Assembly (NCBI GenBank): GCA_903874585.1
Contig: CAIQSY010000128.1
Coordinates: forward strand, 1 to 13,422
From: an uncultured Chlorobiaceae bacterium
Lineage (GTDB): Bacteria; Bacteroidota; Chlorobiia; Chlorobiales; Chlorobiaceae
DNA length: 13,422 nt
Direction: 5' to 3'
Shown one piece after another: positions 6,924 to 13,422 of this stretch (positions are counted from its first letter, which is position 1; each line of letters opens with the position of its first letter). Under the pieces are notes generated by a model. That model saw nothing but the letters and a program-made list of their open reading frames with translations, did no database searches and had not been told where the DNA came from. The position numbers were made by a program, and so were the translations under genes.

Positions 6924-8233
6924 TTCTTTATGCCATATACAATAAAACTAACAACATATGCATATATACGAGCTGCGAGATATACCAAAAAATATATAAG
7001 TAACGTAGTGTATGCGCTCATTAGCCCATCAGCTAAACCACTTCTATACTTGAAAAATATTATACTCGCAATACACAGAATGGTCACGTTCAGATAGCTA
7101 GGACAAGTTTGACTGTCAATACCAGATTGAATAATGTTATCAAATATTGGAGTAATCAATCCCAGAATAAGCCCATATAATAATAAACCAAAAATTCCGA
7201 GAAATACTATCCCTTCGGCAGAAACGGTCAAGGCTCCAAATGGAGCAATAGTGGTAAAATCGTACATGCTCAATGAAGTTCCCTGTGTTAGCCAAGCTGA
7301 GACCGTTTTGCCGACGATCGGAATCGATTTTGAATAGAAGGCAATCCAAGATTCAAAGCCAAGAGGCTTCATGAAACTATCAAATATAAAATCACGGTAG
7401 GCTGCAAGACCAGTTGCACCAGACCCGATAAATTCACCGATTTGAGGAAGAAGTATATTTGCGCTAAAATCACTATAATTAAAAGCGAATTCCGAGGCAT
7501 CCATTCTCGCCTTTAGTCGTAGTGAAAATTGAATTGAAAAAAGTGTTAGTACGCTCAAGCCAAAAATAAATAGATATGATAATTTCTTTTTGGTTGATAA
7601 GGTTTTGTCTAATAGTAAGAAATATAGAAGCAAAAATACCAAAGGAGCAAACATTTGACGTCGTCCAGCAATAAACATATCGAGCATTGCTGGTAGCGAC
7701 ATAATAATCAGTAGCATTGCTGTTTTTATATTTCTTGCAAAAAAATTTTTGATTGTGTAGAACCAAACTAGCGGAGCTAATGCAATCCCATAAAAATGGA
7801 ATGGAGTAATCTGAACATCAGCATTACTGGTATATTGAGCTATTCGTGCCTGACCGCCGCCTTGGATTAAGCTAATTACACCAAAAGCCATCAGCAAAAA
7901 GCCTGATACGAAAGTAATGTAAGATTCGTTGATACGTGATGTTTTTATTGCTGGTCGCAAGCGTATAAAATTGCTAGACACAAAAAAACCAATGAGGAAC
8001 ATTAGAACAAAAATGATTATAGCTATTGTATAATCATCTATTAGTCCATCGTTGATTCCAGGAATCAGCCTCCTGAACAACTCATAGGTGTCGTTATTCG
8101 CATACTTGTATGCAATCAATACGGATATTTCATAAAATGAAATTAGAGTAAAAAAACTAGCAGAATAGTAATGCTTAGAATGCAATATTGTTGCAACAAC
8201 AAACAGAGATAAAGCGATAAGTAACCAAAGCAT
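6920..8233 (-). CDS. O-antigen/oligosaccharide repeat-unit polymerase, Wzy-like
   Basis: This 437-residue very hydrophobic protein has about 11 predicted membrane segments by eye, near 1-17, 24-43, 67-89, 104-124, 145-163, 170-189, 194-210, 217-238, 341-365, 380-396 and 405-433. A large soluble loop at about 239-340 contains many polar and aromatic residues. This topology, the length and the position among glycosyltransferases fit a Wzy polymerase that joins flipped undecaprenyl-linked repeat units on the periplasmic side. Wzy proteins share little sequence, so the call rests on topology and context. A flippase (Wzx) would have 12-14 segments without such a loop; a ligase (WaaL) is the main alternative. 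The gene is noticeably richer in A+T than its neighbours, as wzy genes often are. It starts 12 nt after the preceding stop, and its own stop overlaps the GT9 start. Confidence 0.8.
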   Translation of the reverse strand: MLWLLIALSLFVVATILHSKHYYSASFFTLISFYEISVLIAYKYANNDTYELFRRLIPGINDGLIDDYTIAIIIFVLMFLIGFFVSSNFIRLRPAIKTSRINESYITFVSGFLLMAFGVISLIQGGGQARIAQYTSNADVQITPFHFYGIALAPLVWFYTIKNFFARNIKTAMLLIIMSLPAMLDMFIAGRRQMFAPLVFLLLYFLLLDKTLSTKKKLSYLFIFGLSVLTLFSIQFSLRLKARMDASEFAFNYSDFSANILLPQIGEFIGSGATGLAAYRDFIFDSFMKPLGFESWIAFYSKSIPIVGKTVSAWLTQGTSLSMYDFTTIAPFGALTVSAEGIVFLGIFGLLLYGLILGLITPIFDNIIQSGIDSQTCPSYLNVTILCIASIIFFKYRSGLADGLMSAYTTLLIYFLVYLAARIYAYVVSFIVYGIKK

Positions 8234-8245
8234 GATCTTGATGTT

Positions 8246-9331
8246 TCAGGTTATTCCATCTGCAGGAATAGCCGCATAGCTAAAGCTAAAAAAAAAGTCC
8301 TGCTCAAGCTTAAGGGAGCGCAACTCTCTGAATATATCGGCATCGAGTTGCTGCAGTCTCTCAACAACAACACCGAGTTTTTTCTCACGAATAAAATTTC
8401 CCATTCCCGGTTTGTCCAGTGCCAGTACTGGTTTCCCTAAAGTAATGAACCGCCAGAATTTGCCAGACGATAACCCAATATTGCATTCATTGGAGTCTTC
8501 CTTGAGAGTAGTACCGTACCAGATCAGCCCCGCTTCCGCCGAAGCAACCGCTTCCAAATATTGCTGCTCTGGTAGGGTTTCCAGCGAAAGCAGTAAACGA
8601 TGCTTCACAATGGATTCCGCATGTTTTTTCACAATGGATTCCGCATATCCTTGTACCGACCAGCCCCATAGCGCCAACGACCAATCTTCAGGCATAACTT
8701 CAAGCAACCGTGAAATAACGTCATCCGGCAGTTTTTTATGTTCGATAGCACCCGTATAGAGCAGAATCTTTTTGTTCTCTGACAGTCCGAATCGTTTATG
8801 CCAATAGCGCTGCTCATCAGGGATTGATTCCCTCATATAGGTATTAGGCACTAAATACTCATGTGAATTCAAGTTAGGAGAACCAAGTAGTTTATTAAGC
8901 TCACTCATACGCAGGGAATCCTGGCAAATAACCGTTTCACACTTGCAGTAATACTGTTTTTCCAGCGAATGATGGATAGCATAGAAACGCTGACCAGGAT
9001 AACGCAACTCGATGTTGTGATAGATATAACGAGCAGTATAGAAAACGGGAAGAACGGCGCAGAGTTCCGCATCAATAGGTTCGTAAGCGATGATCACCTG
9101 AGGAGCCGTGGCGAGTACCTGCCGGATCAGTTGTACCATCTGCACAAAAAAGTTTCCCTGCCAGAAGGGAGTGTAGCGTCGGAATACATCTGGAACATCG
9201 GGTTCGGCCTGAGTGAGGATGTCAACGTGCCATCCGGCCTTCTTCCACATCCGGGCAGCATTGACCACCGTAGGATAGGTGGATATGGCTCTACCTTGGC
9301 GAAGCACCATGAGAACAATCCGCTCATTCAT
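8246..9331 (-). CDS. GT-B glycosyltransferase (GT4-like, divergent)
   Basis: This protein of about 361 residues resembles GT-B glycosyltransferases. It begins ERIVLMVLRQG and has YPTVVNAARMWKKAGWHVDILT (about 19-40), a Rossmann-like donor-domain entry KKILLYTGAIEHKKLPDDV (about 187-205), and a C-terminal LSSGKFWRFITLGKPVLAL (288-305) in place of the usual GT4 donor-site segment. The classical E-x7-E motif is not obvious, so family assignment is tentative. I chose ATG at 9331 because it overlaps the aminotransferase stop as ATGA, like other junctions here; an ATG at 9343 would add four residues. Residues 230-245 contain an eight-codon duplication (AESIVKKH AESIVKHR), and the C-terminal codons cross a run of nine A on the plus strand. 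It probably adds one sugar of the repeat unit. Confidence 0.75.
   Translation of the reverse strand: MNERIVLMVLRQGRAISTYPTVVNAARMWKKAGWHVDILTQAEPDVPDVFRRYTPFWQGNFFVQMVQLIRQVLATAPQVIIAYEPIDAELCAVLPVFYTARYIYHNIELRYPGQRFYAIHHSLEKQYYCKCETVICQDSLRMSELNKLLGSPNLNSHEYLVPNTYMRESIPDEQRYWHKRFGLSENKKILLYTGAIEHKKLPDDVISRLLEVMPEDWSLALWGWSVQGYAESIVKKHAESIVKHRLLLSLETLPEQQYLEAVASAEAGLIWYGTTLKEDSNECNIGLSSGKFWRFITLGKPVLALDKPGMGNFIREKKLGVVVERLQQLDADIFRELRSLKLEQDFFFSFSYAAIPADGIT
8604..8646 (-). repeat. 24-bp period in-frame duplication inside a glycosyltransferase gene
   Basis: Nineteen identical bases (8604-8622 and 8628-8646, plus-strand core CACAATGGATTCCGCAT) recur with a 24-bp period. They encode two adjacent copies of AESIVK. 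The exact identity suggests a recent tandem duplication that preserved the frame. Confidence 0.9.
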
Positions 9332-10458
9332 GCTGTTTTGCATAACAGAGCAGCTCTAACTACATCAACAACTGTTGTAACTTGTAGATCAGATAACGCC
9401 ATACCACTCGGAATATATAATCCTTGGCGATAAAGCTGCTCAGCAACTGGATAACTTTCACCCTCAAAAAATCCCATCTTTCTCAACACAGGTTGTTGAT
9501 GCATTGGATAAAAAAATGGACGTGTTCCAATTCCTTGCTGAGCTAATCTTTTCATAGCTTCTTCAGCATCCATACCTGTTGAATCATCGAACACCAAACC
9601 ATAAACCCAATAAATATTATCAGCATACTCGGTTTTGGCCAAAGGCAATTGCACGCCATTCAAATCCTTGAGTATTTCGGTATACCGTGCTCCCATACGT
9701 CGTTTACGTTCAACAAACTCATCCAGCCTCTCTAATTGTGCCAACCCCAGCGCCGCTTGCATATTAGTCATACGCATATTCCAACCCAATCGCTCATGTA
9801 CAAATCGCTTATGTGGCTGGAAACAAAGATTACGCAAACTGCGGCAAGTTTCGGCAAGATCATCATCATCCGTAAGAATCATACCGCCTTCGCCAGTGGT
9901 AATATGCTTGTTGGGATAGAAACTAAAGGTACTGATATCACCAAAGCTGCCACAGGAGCGACCCTTGTAAGTCTGACCGTGCATTTCTGCCGCATCTTCA
10001 ATCACCTTTAAGCCATAGCGCTTCGCGATATCAAGTACCGGATCCACATCCACTGGCAATCCAAAAATATGCACGATCATGATGGCCTTGGTACGTGGAG
10101 TAATCTTGGCTTCAATTTGTGACACATCCATATTCCACGTTACAGGATCGCTATCCACTAATACTGGTGTTGCACCGCTACGGATAATTTGACCAATACA
10201 TGAAATAATTGTAAACGTTGGCATTATTACCTCATCACCGGCCCCAATACCCAAGGCATCGACAGAAGCATCAAGAGCTGCCGTGCCATTACAAACAGCA
10301 ATTCCATGCTTGCGATTCATCCGAATGGCAAATTTCTGCTCAAATTCTTTAACAAATGGTCCTTCAGATGAAATCCATCCACTTTCAATACATTCAAGTA
10401 GATATTTCTTTTCGTTACCATCAAGTAACGGCTCATTAACGGGAATGAAGTCGCCCAT
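9328..10458 (-). CDS. DegT/DnrJ/EryC1/StrS sugar aminotransferase, perosamine-synthase-like
   Basis: This 376-residue PLP enzyme transfers an amino group, usually from glutamate, to a keto sugar nucleotide. The N-terminus FIPVNEPLLDGNEKKYLLECIESGW closely follows GDP-perosamine synthases (Per/RfbE), which aminate GDP-4-keto-6-deoxy-mannose at C4. Visible PLP-site elements are CNGTAALDASVDALG (55-69), the pyridine-nitrogen Asp in EDAAEMHG (D155) with E158 as in perosamine synthases, and the Schiff-base lysine in FYPNKHITTGEGG (K184). The C-terminal GTRPFFYPMHQQPV motif is also family-typical. It starts 3 nt after the methyltransferase stop and overlaps the next gene by ATGA. The adjacent DesVI-like methyltransferase suggests the amino group is then methylated. 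Whether the substrate is a GDP- or dTDP-sugar, aminated at C3 or C4, cannot be settled from sequence. Confidence 0.93.
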   Translation of the reverse strand: MGDFIPVNEPLLDGNEKKYLLECIESGWISSEGPFVKEFEQKFAIRMNRKHGIAVCNGTAALDASVDALGIGAGDEVIMPTFTIISCIGQIIRSGATPVLVDSDPVTWNMDVSQIEAKITPRTKAIMIVHIFGLPVDVDPVLDIAKRYGLKVIEDAAEMHGQTYKGRSCGSFGDISTFSFYPNKHITTGEGGMILTDDDDLAETCRSLRNLCFQPHKRFVHERLGWNMRMTNMQAALGLAQLERLDEFVERKRRMGARYTEILKDLNGVQLPLAKTEYADNIYWVYGLVFDDSTGMDAEEAMKRLAQQGIGTRPFFYPMHQQPVLRKMGFFEGESYPVAEQLYRQGLYIPSGMALSDLQVTTVVDVVRAALLCKTA

Positions 10459-10461
10459 AAA

Positions 10462-11217
10462 TCAGATTTTTTTTAATGTCACGCAAATTGCCCAAGTATC
10501 TTCGCCGGCAGTTTTTCCCGTCGTAAACTCCTCGGCTTCGATGCGTTTAAAGCCATGCGCTTCAGCCAAAAGATCAATTTCAGGCAGCGAAAAATGCCGC
10601 ATAGGATGAGTTTCGATCAACGTTTGCAGCACATTCGTAGCCAAATCGTGAGCATAGATGGTATAGTGAACATCAACACGGTTTTCATTGGGATAGATTT
10701 CCGGTTCGGCGATACGCACTATTTCCACTTGCTCGTCAGCCATGCGCTTGACGCGTACGATTGGTCGCTGGGCATAGACGGCGGGACTATACCAAAAATC
10801 GAACACAAACAACCCGCCAGAAATAAGGTGCTCCGCTGCACGAGTGAAGACAGCGTGAAGATTTTTATTGCTCGTTTGATAGCTAACAACATGAAAAAGG
10901 GAAAGTACTGCATCATACTTTCTACCCATTTGAACAGTGCAAATATCACCTTGCTGGCAGGTAAATCCTTGCGTCGATTCCGCTTGAGCAACCATTTCAG
11001 CACTGCGTTCAATACCATGAATACGATACCCGTTGGCAGCCAGCAGGCAACCATGCTTGCCTGTGCCGGAACCGAATTCGAGGAGATCACCTTGCAAAAT
11101 TCCATGGCGAGTAAGCAGCATCTGTATGTAGGCAGCTTCTCTTGCGTAGTCTTTATCACGGTAGAGAAGGTCGTAATACCTGCTGTAGGCAATGAATACC
11201 GAGTCAGAGGTGGTCAT
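10462..11217 (-). CDS. SAM-dependent methyltransferase, DesVI-like (possible amino-sugar N-methyltransferase)
   Basis: This 251-residue class I methyltransferase has motif I at LLEFGSGTGKHG (about 45-56), the acidic motif II residue in HGIERS, and GRKYDAVLSLFHVVSYQ and AEHLISGGLFVFDFWY further on. The opening YSRYYDLLYRDKDYAREAAYI and the order of these blocks match TDP-3-amino-hexose N,N-dimethyltransferases of the DesVI/TylM1 type. The gene lies between a cupin gene and a sugar aminotransferase gene. An N-methylated amino sugar made on the nucleotide sugar in the cytoplasm is therefore the best guess. O-methylation is the alternative. It begins 12 nt after the cupin stop and ends 3 nt before the aminotransferase ATG, with no strong Shine-Dalgarno sequence. 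Confidence 0.85.
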   Translation of the reverse strand: MTTSDSVFIAYSRYYDLLYRDKDYAREAAYIQMLLTRHGILQGDLLEFGSGTGKHGCLLAANGYRIHGIERSAEMVAQAESTQGFTCQQGDICTVQMGRKYDAVLSLFHVVSYQTSNKNLHAVFTRAAEHLISGGLFVFDFWYSPAVYAQRPIVRVKRMADEQVEIVRIAEPEIYPNENRVDVHYTIYAHDLATNVLQTLIETHPMRHFSLPEIDLLAEAHGFKRIEAEEFTTGKTAGEDTWAICVTLKKI

Positions 11218-11229
11218 ATATCAGAAATA

Positions 11230-11661
11230 TCAGTCTTTGATGATTATTTGCTCGTCAGGCACTGGTTGGAAGCGGGTTTTATCTGCATCACCCGCATACG
11301 GACCCTGCTTAACCTCAATAATTTCACTGTTCTCCAGCATATCGAAGCCGTGCCCCCCGAAAGCCAATAAAATGACATCACCAGGATAGAGAATACGACT
11401 CTCGAGATAGTTCTGCTCATCGTCGTAGAAGTCAACACGGACTTTACCTGACTTAATAAAGAGTACTTCTTTGGTGAATTGTACTTCTCGAAGAACCGCA
11501 TTGTGAACATGGGGGGCAATCACATAACCCTGCGGACGGTTCATGTATGCGAGTTGTTGAGAAAAATCGTCAGGGGTAAAGAACTTGATGCCATGCTCAT
11601 GATAGCTCGTGCGCAACAAGGTAGCCAAGACCCGACCTGCATGGGTAATATTTTCAATCAT
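11230..11661 (-). CDS. Small cupin-fold protein
   Basis: This 143-residue single-domain cupin shows HVH (51-53), Glu65 six residues before Gly72 (KEVLFIKSGKVRV), and the second cupin motif YPGDVILLAFGGHGF (92-106) with H104. Together these make a plausible metal site of three His and one Glu. The tail is QGPYAGDADKTRFQP. It is not an obvious FdtA-type sugar 3,4-ketoisomerase by motif, although the size and the position next to the aminotransferase and N-methyltransferase genes would suit one. A sugar isomerase, epimerase or regulatory binding role is possible. The ATG overlaps the upstream GT2 stop (ATGA), so it is tightly coupled. Function is unassigned. Confidence 0.75.
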   Translation of the reverse strand: MIENITHAGRVLATLLRTSYHEHGIKFFTPDDFSQQLAYMNRPQGYVIAPHVHNAVLREVQFTKEVLFIKSGKVRVDFYDDEQNYLESRILYPGDVILLAFGGHGFDMLENSEIIEVKQGPYAGDADKTRFQPVPDEQIIIKD

Positions 11662-12653
11662 GTTTTAGCCTTTTCAAAATATTTTGATTTGTGTACCCAT
11701 ACGCGAACCTCTATATCATCTCGATACATTTGCTGATGATAGACATAGCCTTCGTTGTAACCTTGCTTCATCTCATTTTGTGCATGCTTAGCATCTCTAT
11801 CCATAGGAAATAAACCTTTAACTTGTCGCCAACCCCAACCTAAAATACGGCGAATAAGATTTCGCCTTATCTCATAAGCTTTTGAATCAAGATTGCGCAA
11901 AGTTGTATATGAATCAGACACTCCCTGATTAAAACCACGCTGGTGAAAATATTTAAAGGTCATTCGTTCTGGTGGCACTTTGTGATGCACTGAAGCTCCT
12001 GGATGAAAGACGCATTTCATCCCAGATTTTTCTACATATCTTGAAACATGAGTTTCACCATCACCACGAAAACGGATTAGCTCTTTCGGCATACCATCCG
12101 GATGAAAACCACCTGCCGTAAGCAAAACATCCTTACGAATAGCAAAATTACAACCCCACACCTGATATGGTGATATCGTTTTTGGGTTCTTTAAAAATTG
12201 TACAATACTAAGAGAAGGTATTGACTTATAACCACGCCAAGCTCGGCGCCCCCACATTTTAAGTAACCATTTGGGTGGTGTTGTGAGAAAAAGTGGATAG
12301 TTGTTGCCACCAACCATGGCAACATCTTCGTCAGAAAACGCTTCTTTGATGCTTATGAGCCAACTTGGTAAAGCTTCGATATCATCATCCGCAAAAACAA
12401 GAATATTTCCTTTAGCAGCAAACATTCCGCGGTGCCGTCCAACATGCAGACCAGGTTCGCACTCATAAAAATATCTAACATTACCTAATCTTGTCGAATA
12501 CTGTTGTACAATGGCAGCAGTGTTGTCTGTTGAACCATTATCGATAACCAGTACTTCAAATTGGTCAAACGACAAGGTCTGCCGTAGCAGTGAGTCTAAC
12601 GCAGAAGCCAGAAAATCAGCTCGGTTTCTTGAGGGGATGATAACAGAAATCAA
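11658..12653 (-). CDS. Glycosyltransferase family 2
   Basis: This 331-residue GT-A enzyme begins ISVIIPSRNRADFLASALDSLL. It shows VLVIDNGSTDNT (34-45), CEPGLHVGRHRG (about 64-75) and the metal-binding FADDD motif (87-91). The acceptor-side GCNFAIRKDVLLTAGGF and GDGETHVSRYVEKSG are also typical of GT2. About 90 residues follow the catalytic domain, rich in basic and aromatic residues. The start is TTG at 12653, overlapping the previous TGA as TTGA. An in-frame TAA lies just upstream and the first beta strand begins at once, so no other start is possible nearby. It presumably adds one sugar of the repeat unit; the donor is unknown. Confidence 0.9.
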   Translation of the reverse strand: MISVIIPSRNRADFLASALDSLLRQTLSFDQFEVLVIDNGSTDNTAAIVQQYSTRLGNVRYFYECEPGLHVGRHRGMFAAKGNILVFADDDIEALPSWLISIKEAFSDEDVAMVGGNNYPLFLTTPPKWLLKMWGRRAWRGYKSIPSLSIVQFLKNPKTISPYQVWGCNFAIRKDVLLTAGGFHPDGMPKELIRFRGDGETHVSRYVEKSGMKCVFHPGASVHHKVPPERMTFKYFHQRGFNQGVSDSYTTLRNLDSKAYEIRRNLIRRILGWGWRQVKGLFPMDRDAKHAQNEMKQGYNEGYVYHQQMYRDDIEVRVWVHKSKYFEKAKT

Positions 12654-13297
12654 GATATTTTAGAGACTGTGCCCCACCACATGTTGGGTAAATGATTATG
12701 ACTGCTGACCAATGGTACCACATCTTCATGCACAACTCGCTTAACACCCTCTGCCCAACCATAGTCATGAAAAATCACTATAGATCCCTTCTTCAAGAAT
12801 CTCTTATAAGCATCCCAATCTGCTTTCACACCTTCATAGGAGTGATCTCCATCAATGAACAAGACATCTAAATTCGGGGTAACTTCTTGTACCGTTTGGA
12901 TAACATCAGTACTAAAGCCCCTGATAGGAACAATAAAATTCTTGTATTCTCTCGTATTGTCTTGAAACTCTGTCCAAGTATCCCTGTTACCCTCAGACAT
13001 AGCATCGTTATTCCACGTGTCAATACAAATGACTTTTCCATTTCCAGATGCCTTTACTGCTGCACCAAAACAACAAGCGGAAGCACCAATATATGAACCA
13101 ATTTCTGCAATCACTTTGTCGGACTTCGATAAAGAAAATAATTTATATTTCTCATAAATAGTTAAATGTGAAACTATATTGGTAATTCTATAAAAAAAAT
13201 TTTGAAAAATAAATAAATATCCAACGAAGCTTTTTTGAATACCATAAGAATACAATGAACGAAGAACACTGACCACTTTTTTTAACATTGTAATCAT
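12650..13297 (-). CDS. Class I SAM methyltransferase (Methyltransf_24 / CmcI-TylF-like)
   Basis: This protein of about 215 residues has a basic, hydrophobic N-terminal segment (LFIFQNFFYRITNIV) and then a methyltransferase core: VIAEIGSYIGASACC (motif I), VICIDTWNN (motif II), LDVLFIDGDHSYEGVKADWD and GSIVIFHDYGW. The IDGDHSYEGV and HDY blocks are hallmarks of the CmcI/TylF group, whose Asp/His residues bind Mg. These enzymes O-methylate sugars or other small molecules, so methylation of a repeat-unit sugar is the likely role. I chose ATG at 13297 because it overlaps the TGA of an upstream open frame as ATGA. A TTG at 13366 also lies in frame but would add 23 residues with no recognisable match. 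The 3' end overlaps the GT2 gene as TTGA. Confidence 0.85.
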   Translation of the reverse strand: MITMLKKVVSVLRSLYSYGIQKSFVGYLFIFQNFFYRITNIVSHLTIYEKYKLFSLSKSDKVIAEIGSYIGASACCFGAAVKASGNGKVICIDTWNNDAMSEGNRDTWTEFQDNTREYKNFIVPIRGFSTDVIQTVQEVTPNLDVLFIDGDHSYEGVKADWDAYKRFLKKGSIVIFHDYGWAEGVKRVVHEDVVPLVSSHNHLPNMWWGTVSKIS

Positions 13298-13422
13298 ATT
13301 GAGACTTTTGACATTGTTACCACAATAATGCCGGACTTGCCGATAGACTTTTCCCAATTGCAGCAAAAAGCAATCCGATCAATCTCCGATGCTAACCTTA
13401 ATAGAATCTTATTGATTATCAC
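13294..13422 (-). CDS. Possible C-terminal end of an upstream gene (partial)
   Basis: A frame is open from the right window edge for 42 codons to TGA at 13296-13294, overlapping the methyltransferase ATG as ATGA. The last residues read IVVTMSKVSI. The overlap matches other junctions in this operon, which argues that a real gene ends here. The window edge falls on a GTG that could also be a start, and the short peptide is not recognisable. It may be the tail of another polysaccharide gene or a chance open frame. Confidence 0.35.
   Translation of the reverse strand: MIINKILLRLASEIDRIAFCCNWEKSIGKSGIIVVTMSKVSI

Noticed and set aside
8288..8296. Run of nine A as a second phase-variation site
   Set aside because: The glycosyltransferase frame is intact there and the run is within about 20 codons of the C-terminus, so slippage would have little effect; such A runs are common in this AT-rich DNA.
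10555..11370. 271-codon plus-strand ORF
   Set aside because: It runs antisense across the DesVI-like methyltransferase and into the cupin; the minus-strand frames carry SAM and cupin motifs, whereas this peptide has no recognisable domain.

Overview
This window is most of a bacterial cell-surface polysaccharide cluster (exopolysaccharide, capsule or O-antigen type). A dense single-strand gene run is transcribed right to left, from the right edge of the window to about position 1876. It is followed by a decayed, repeat-bearing zone and, at the left edge, a nuclease-family gene that runs out of the window. The fcl remnant closely resembles proteobacterial GDP-fucose synthases, and the Rpn-like protein, moderate GC content and WcaF/WaaE-type enzymes also suggest a Gram-negative, probably gammaproteobacterial host. 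No taxonomic marker is present, so this is inference.

Right to left, the run holds: the possible tail of an unidentified ORF (13294-13422); a CmcI/TylF-type methyltransferase (Methyltransf_24-like); a GT2 glycosyltransferase; a small cupin; a DesVI-like SAM methyltransferase; a DegT/DnrJ/EryC1/StrS sugar aminotransferase; a GT-B glycosyltransferase; a polytopic Wzy-like polymerase; a GT9 heptosyltransferase-family enzyme; a GT4 glycosyltransferase; a WcaF-type acetyltransferase; a class I methyltransferase frameshifted at a run of eight G; a WaaE-like GT2; and a WfgS/WcaE-like GT2. Most junctions are 4-base ATGA or TTGA overlaps or gaps of 12 nt or less, so this is very probably one translationally coupled operon. 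I see no convincing internal promoter or terminator.

The genes fit a Wzx/Wzy-type pathway. Six glycosyltransferases would assemble a repeat unit. The aminotransferase, the methyltransferase and perhaps the cupin would make an N-methylated amino sugar. The other methyltransferases and the acetyltransferase would decorate the unit, and Wzy would polymerise it. The initiating sugar-phosphate transferase, the Wzx flippase, the export and chain-length proteins and the nucleotide-sugar dehydratases are not in the window, so the locus must continue elsewhere, probably to the right.

The left 1.9 kb differs in character. A GDP-L-fucose synthase (fcl) pseudogene carries a nonsense codon, two internal deletions, a one-base insertion and a missing 3' half. 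It ends beside an inverted pair of about 27-bp imperfect palindromic repeats, next to a possible short truncated ORF. Beyond lies a divergent stretch and then the Rpn/YhgA-like PD-(D/E)XK protein gene, which contains an in-frame six-copy 12-bp tandem repeat.

The items most worth a second look are the G8 tract that switches one methyltransferase out of frame (possible phase variation), the putative cupin/N-methyltransferase/aminotransferase amino-sugar cassette, and the decay of fcl beside the inverted repeat. I found no clearly new defence or mobile system.
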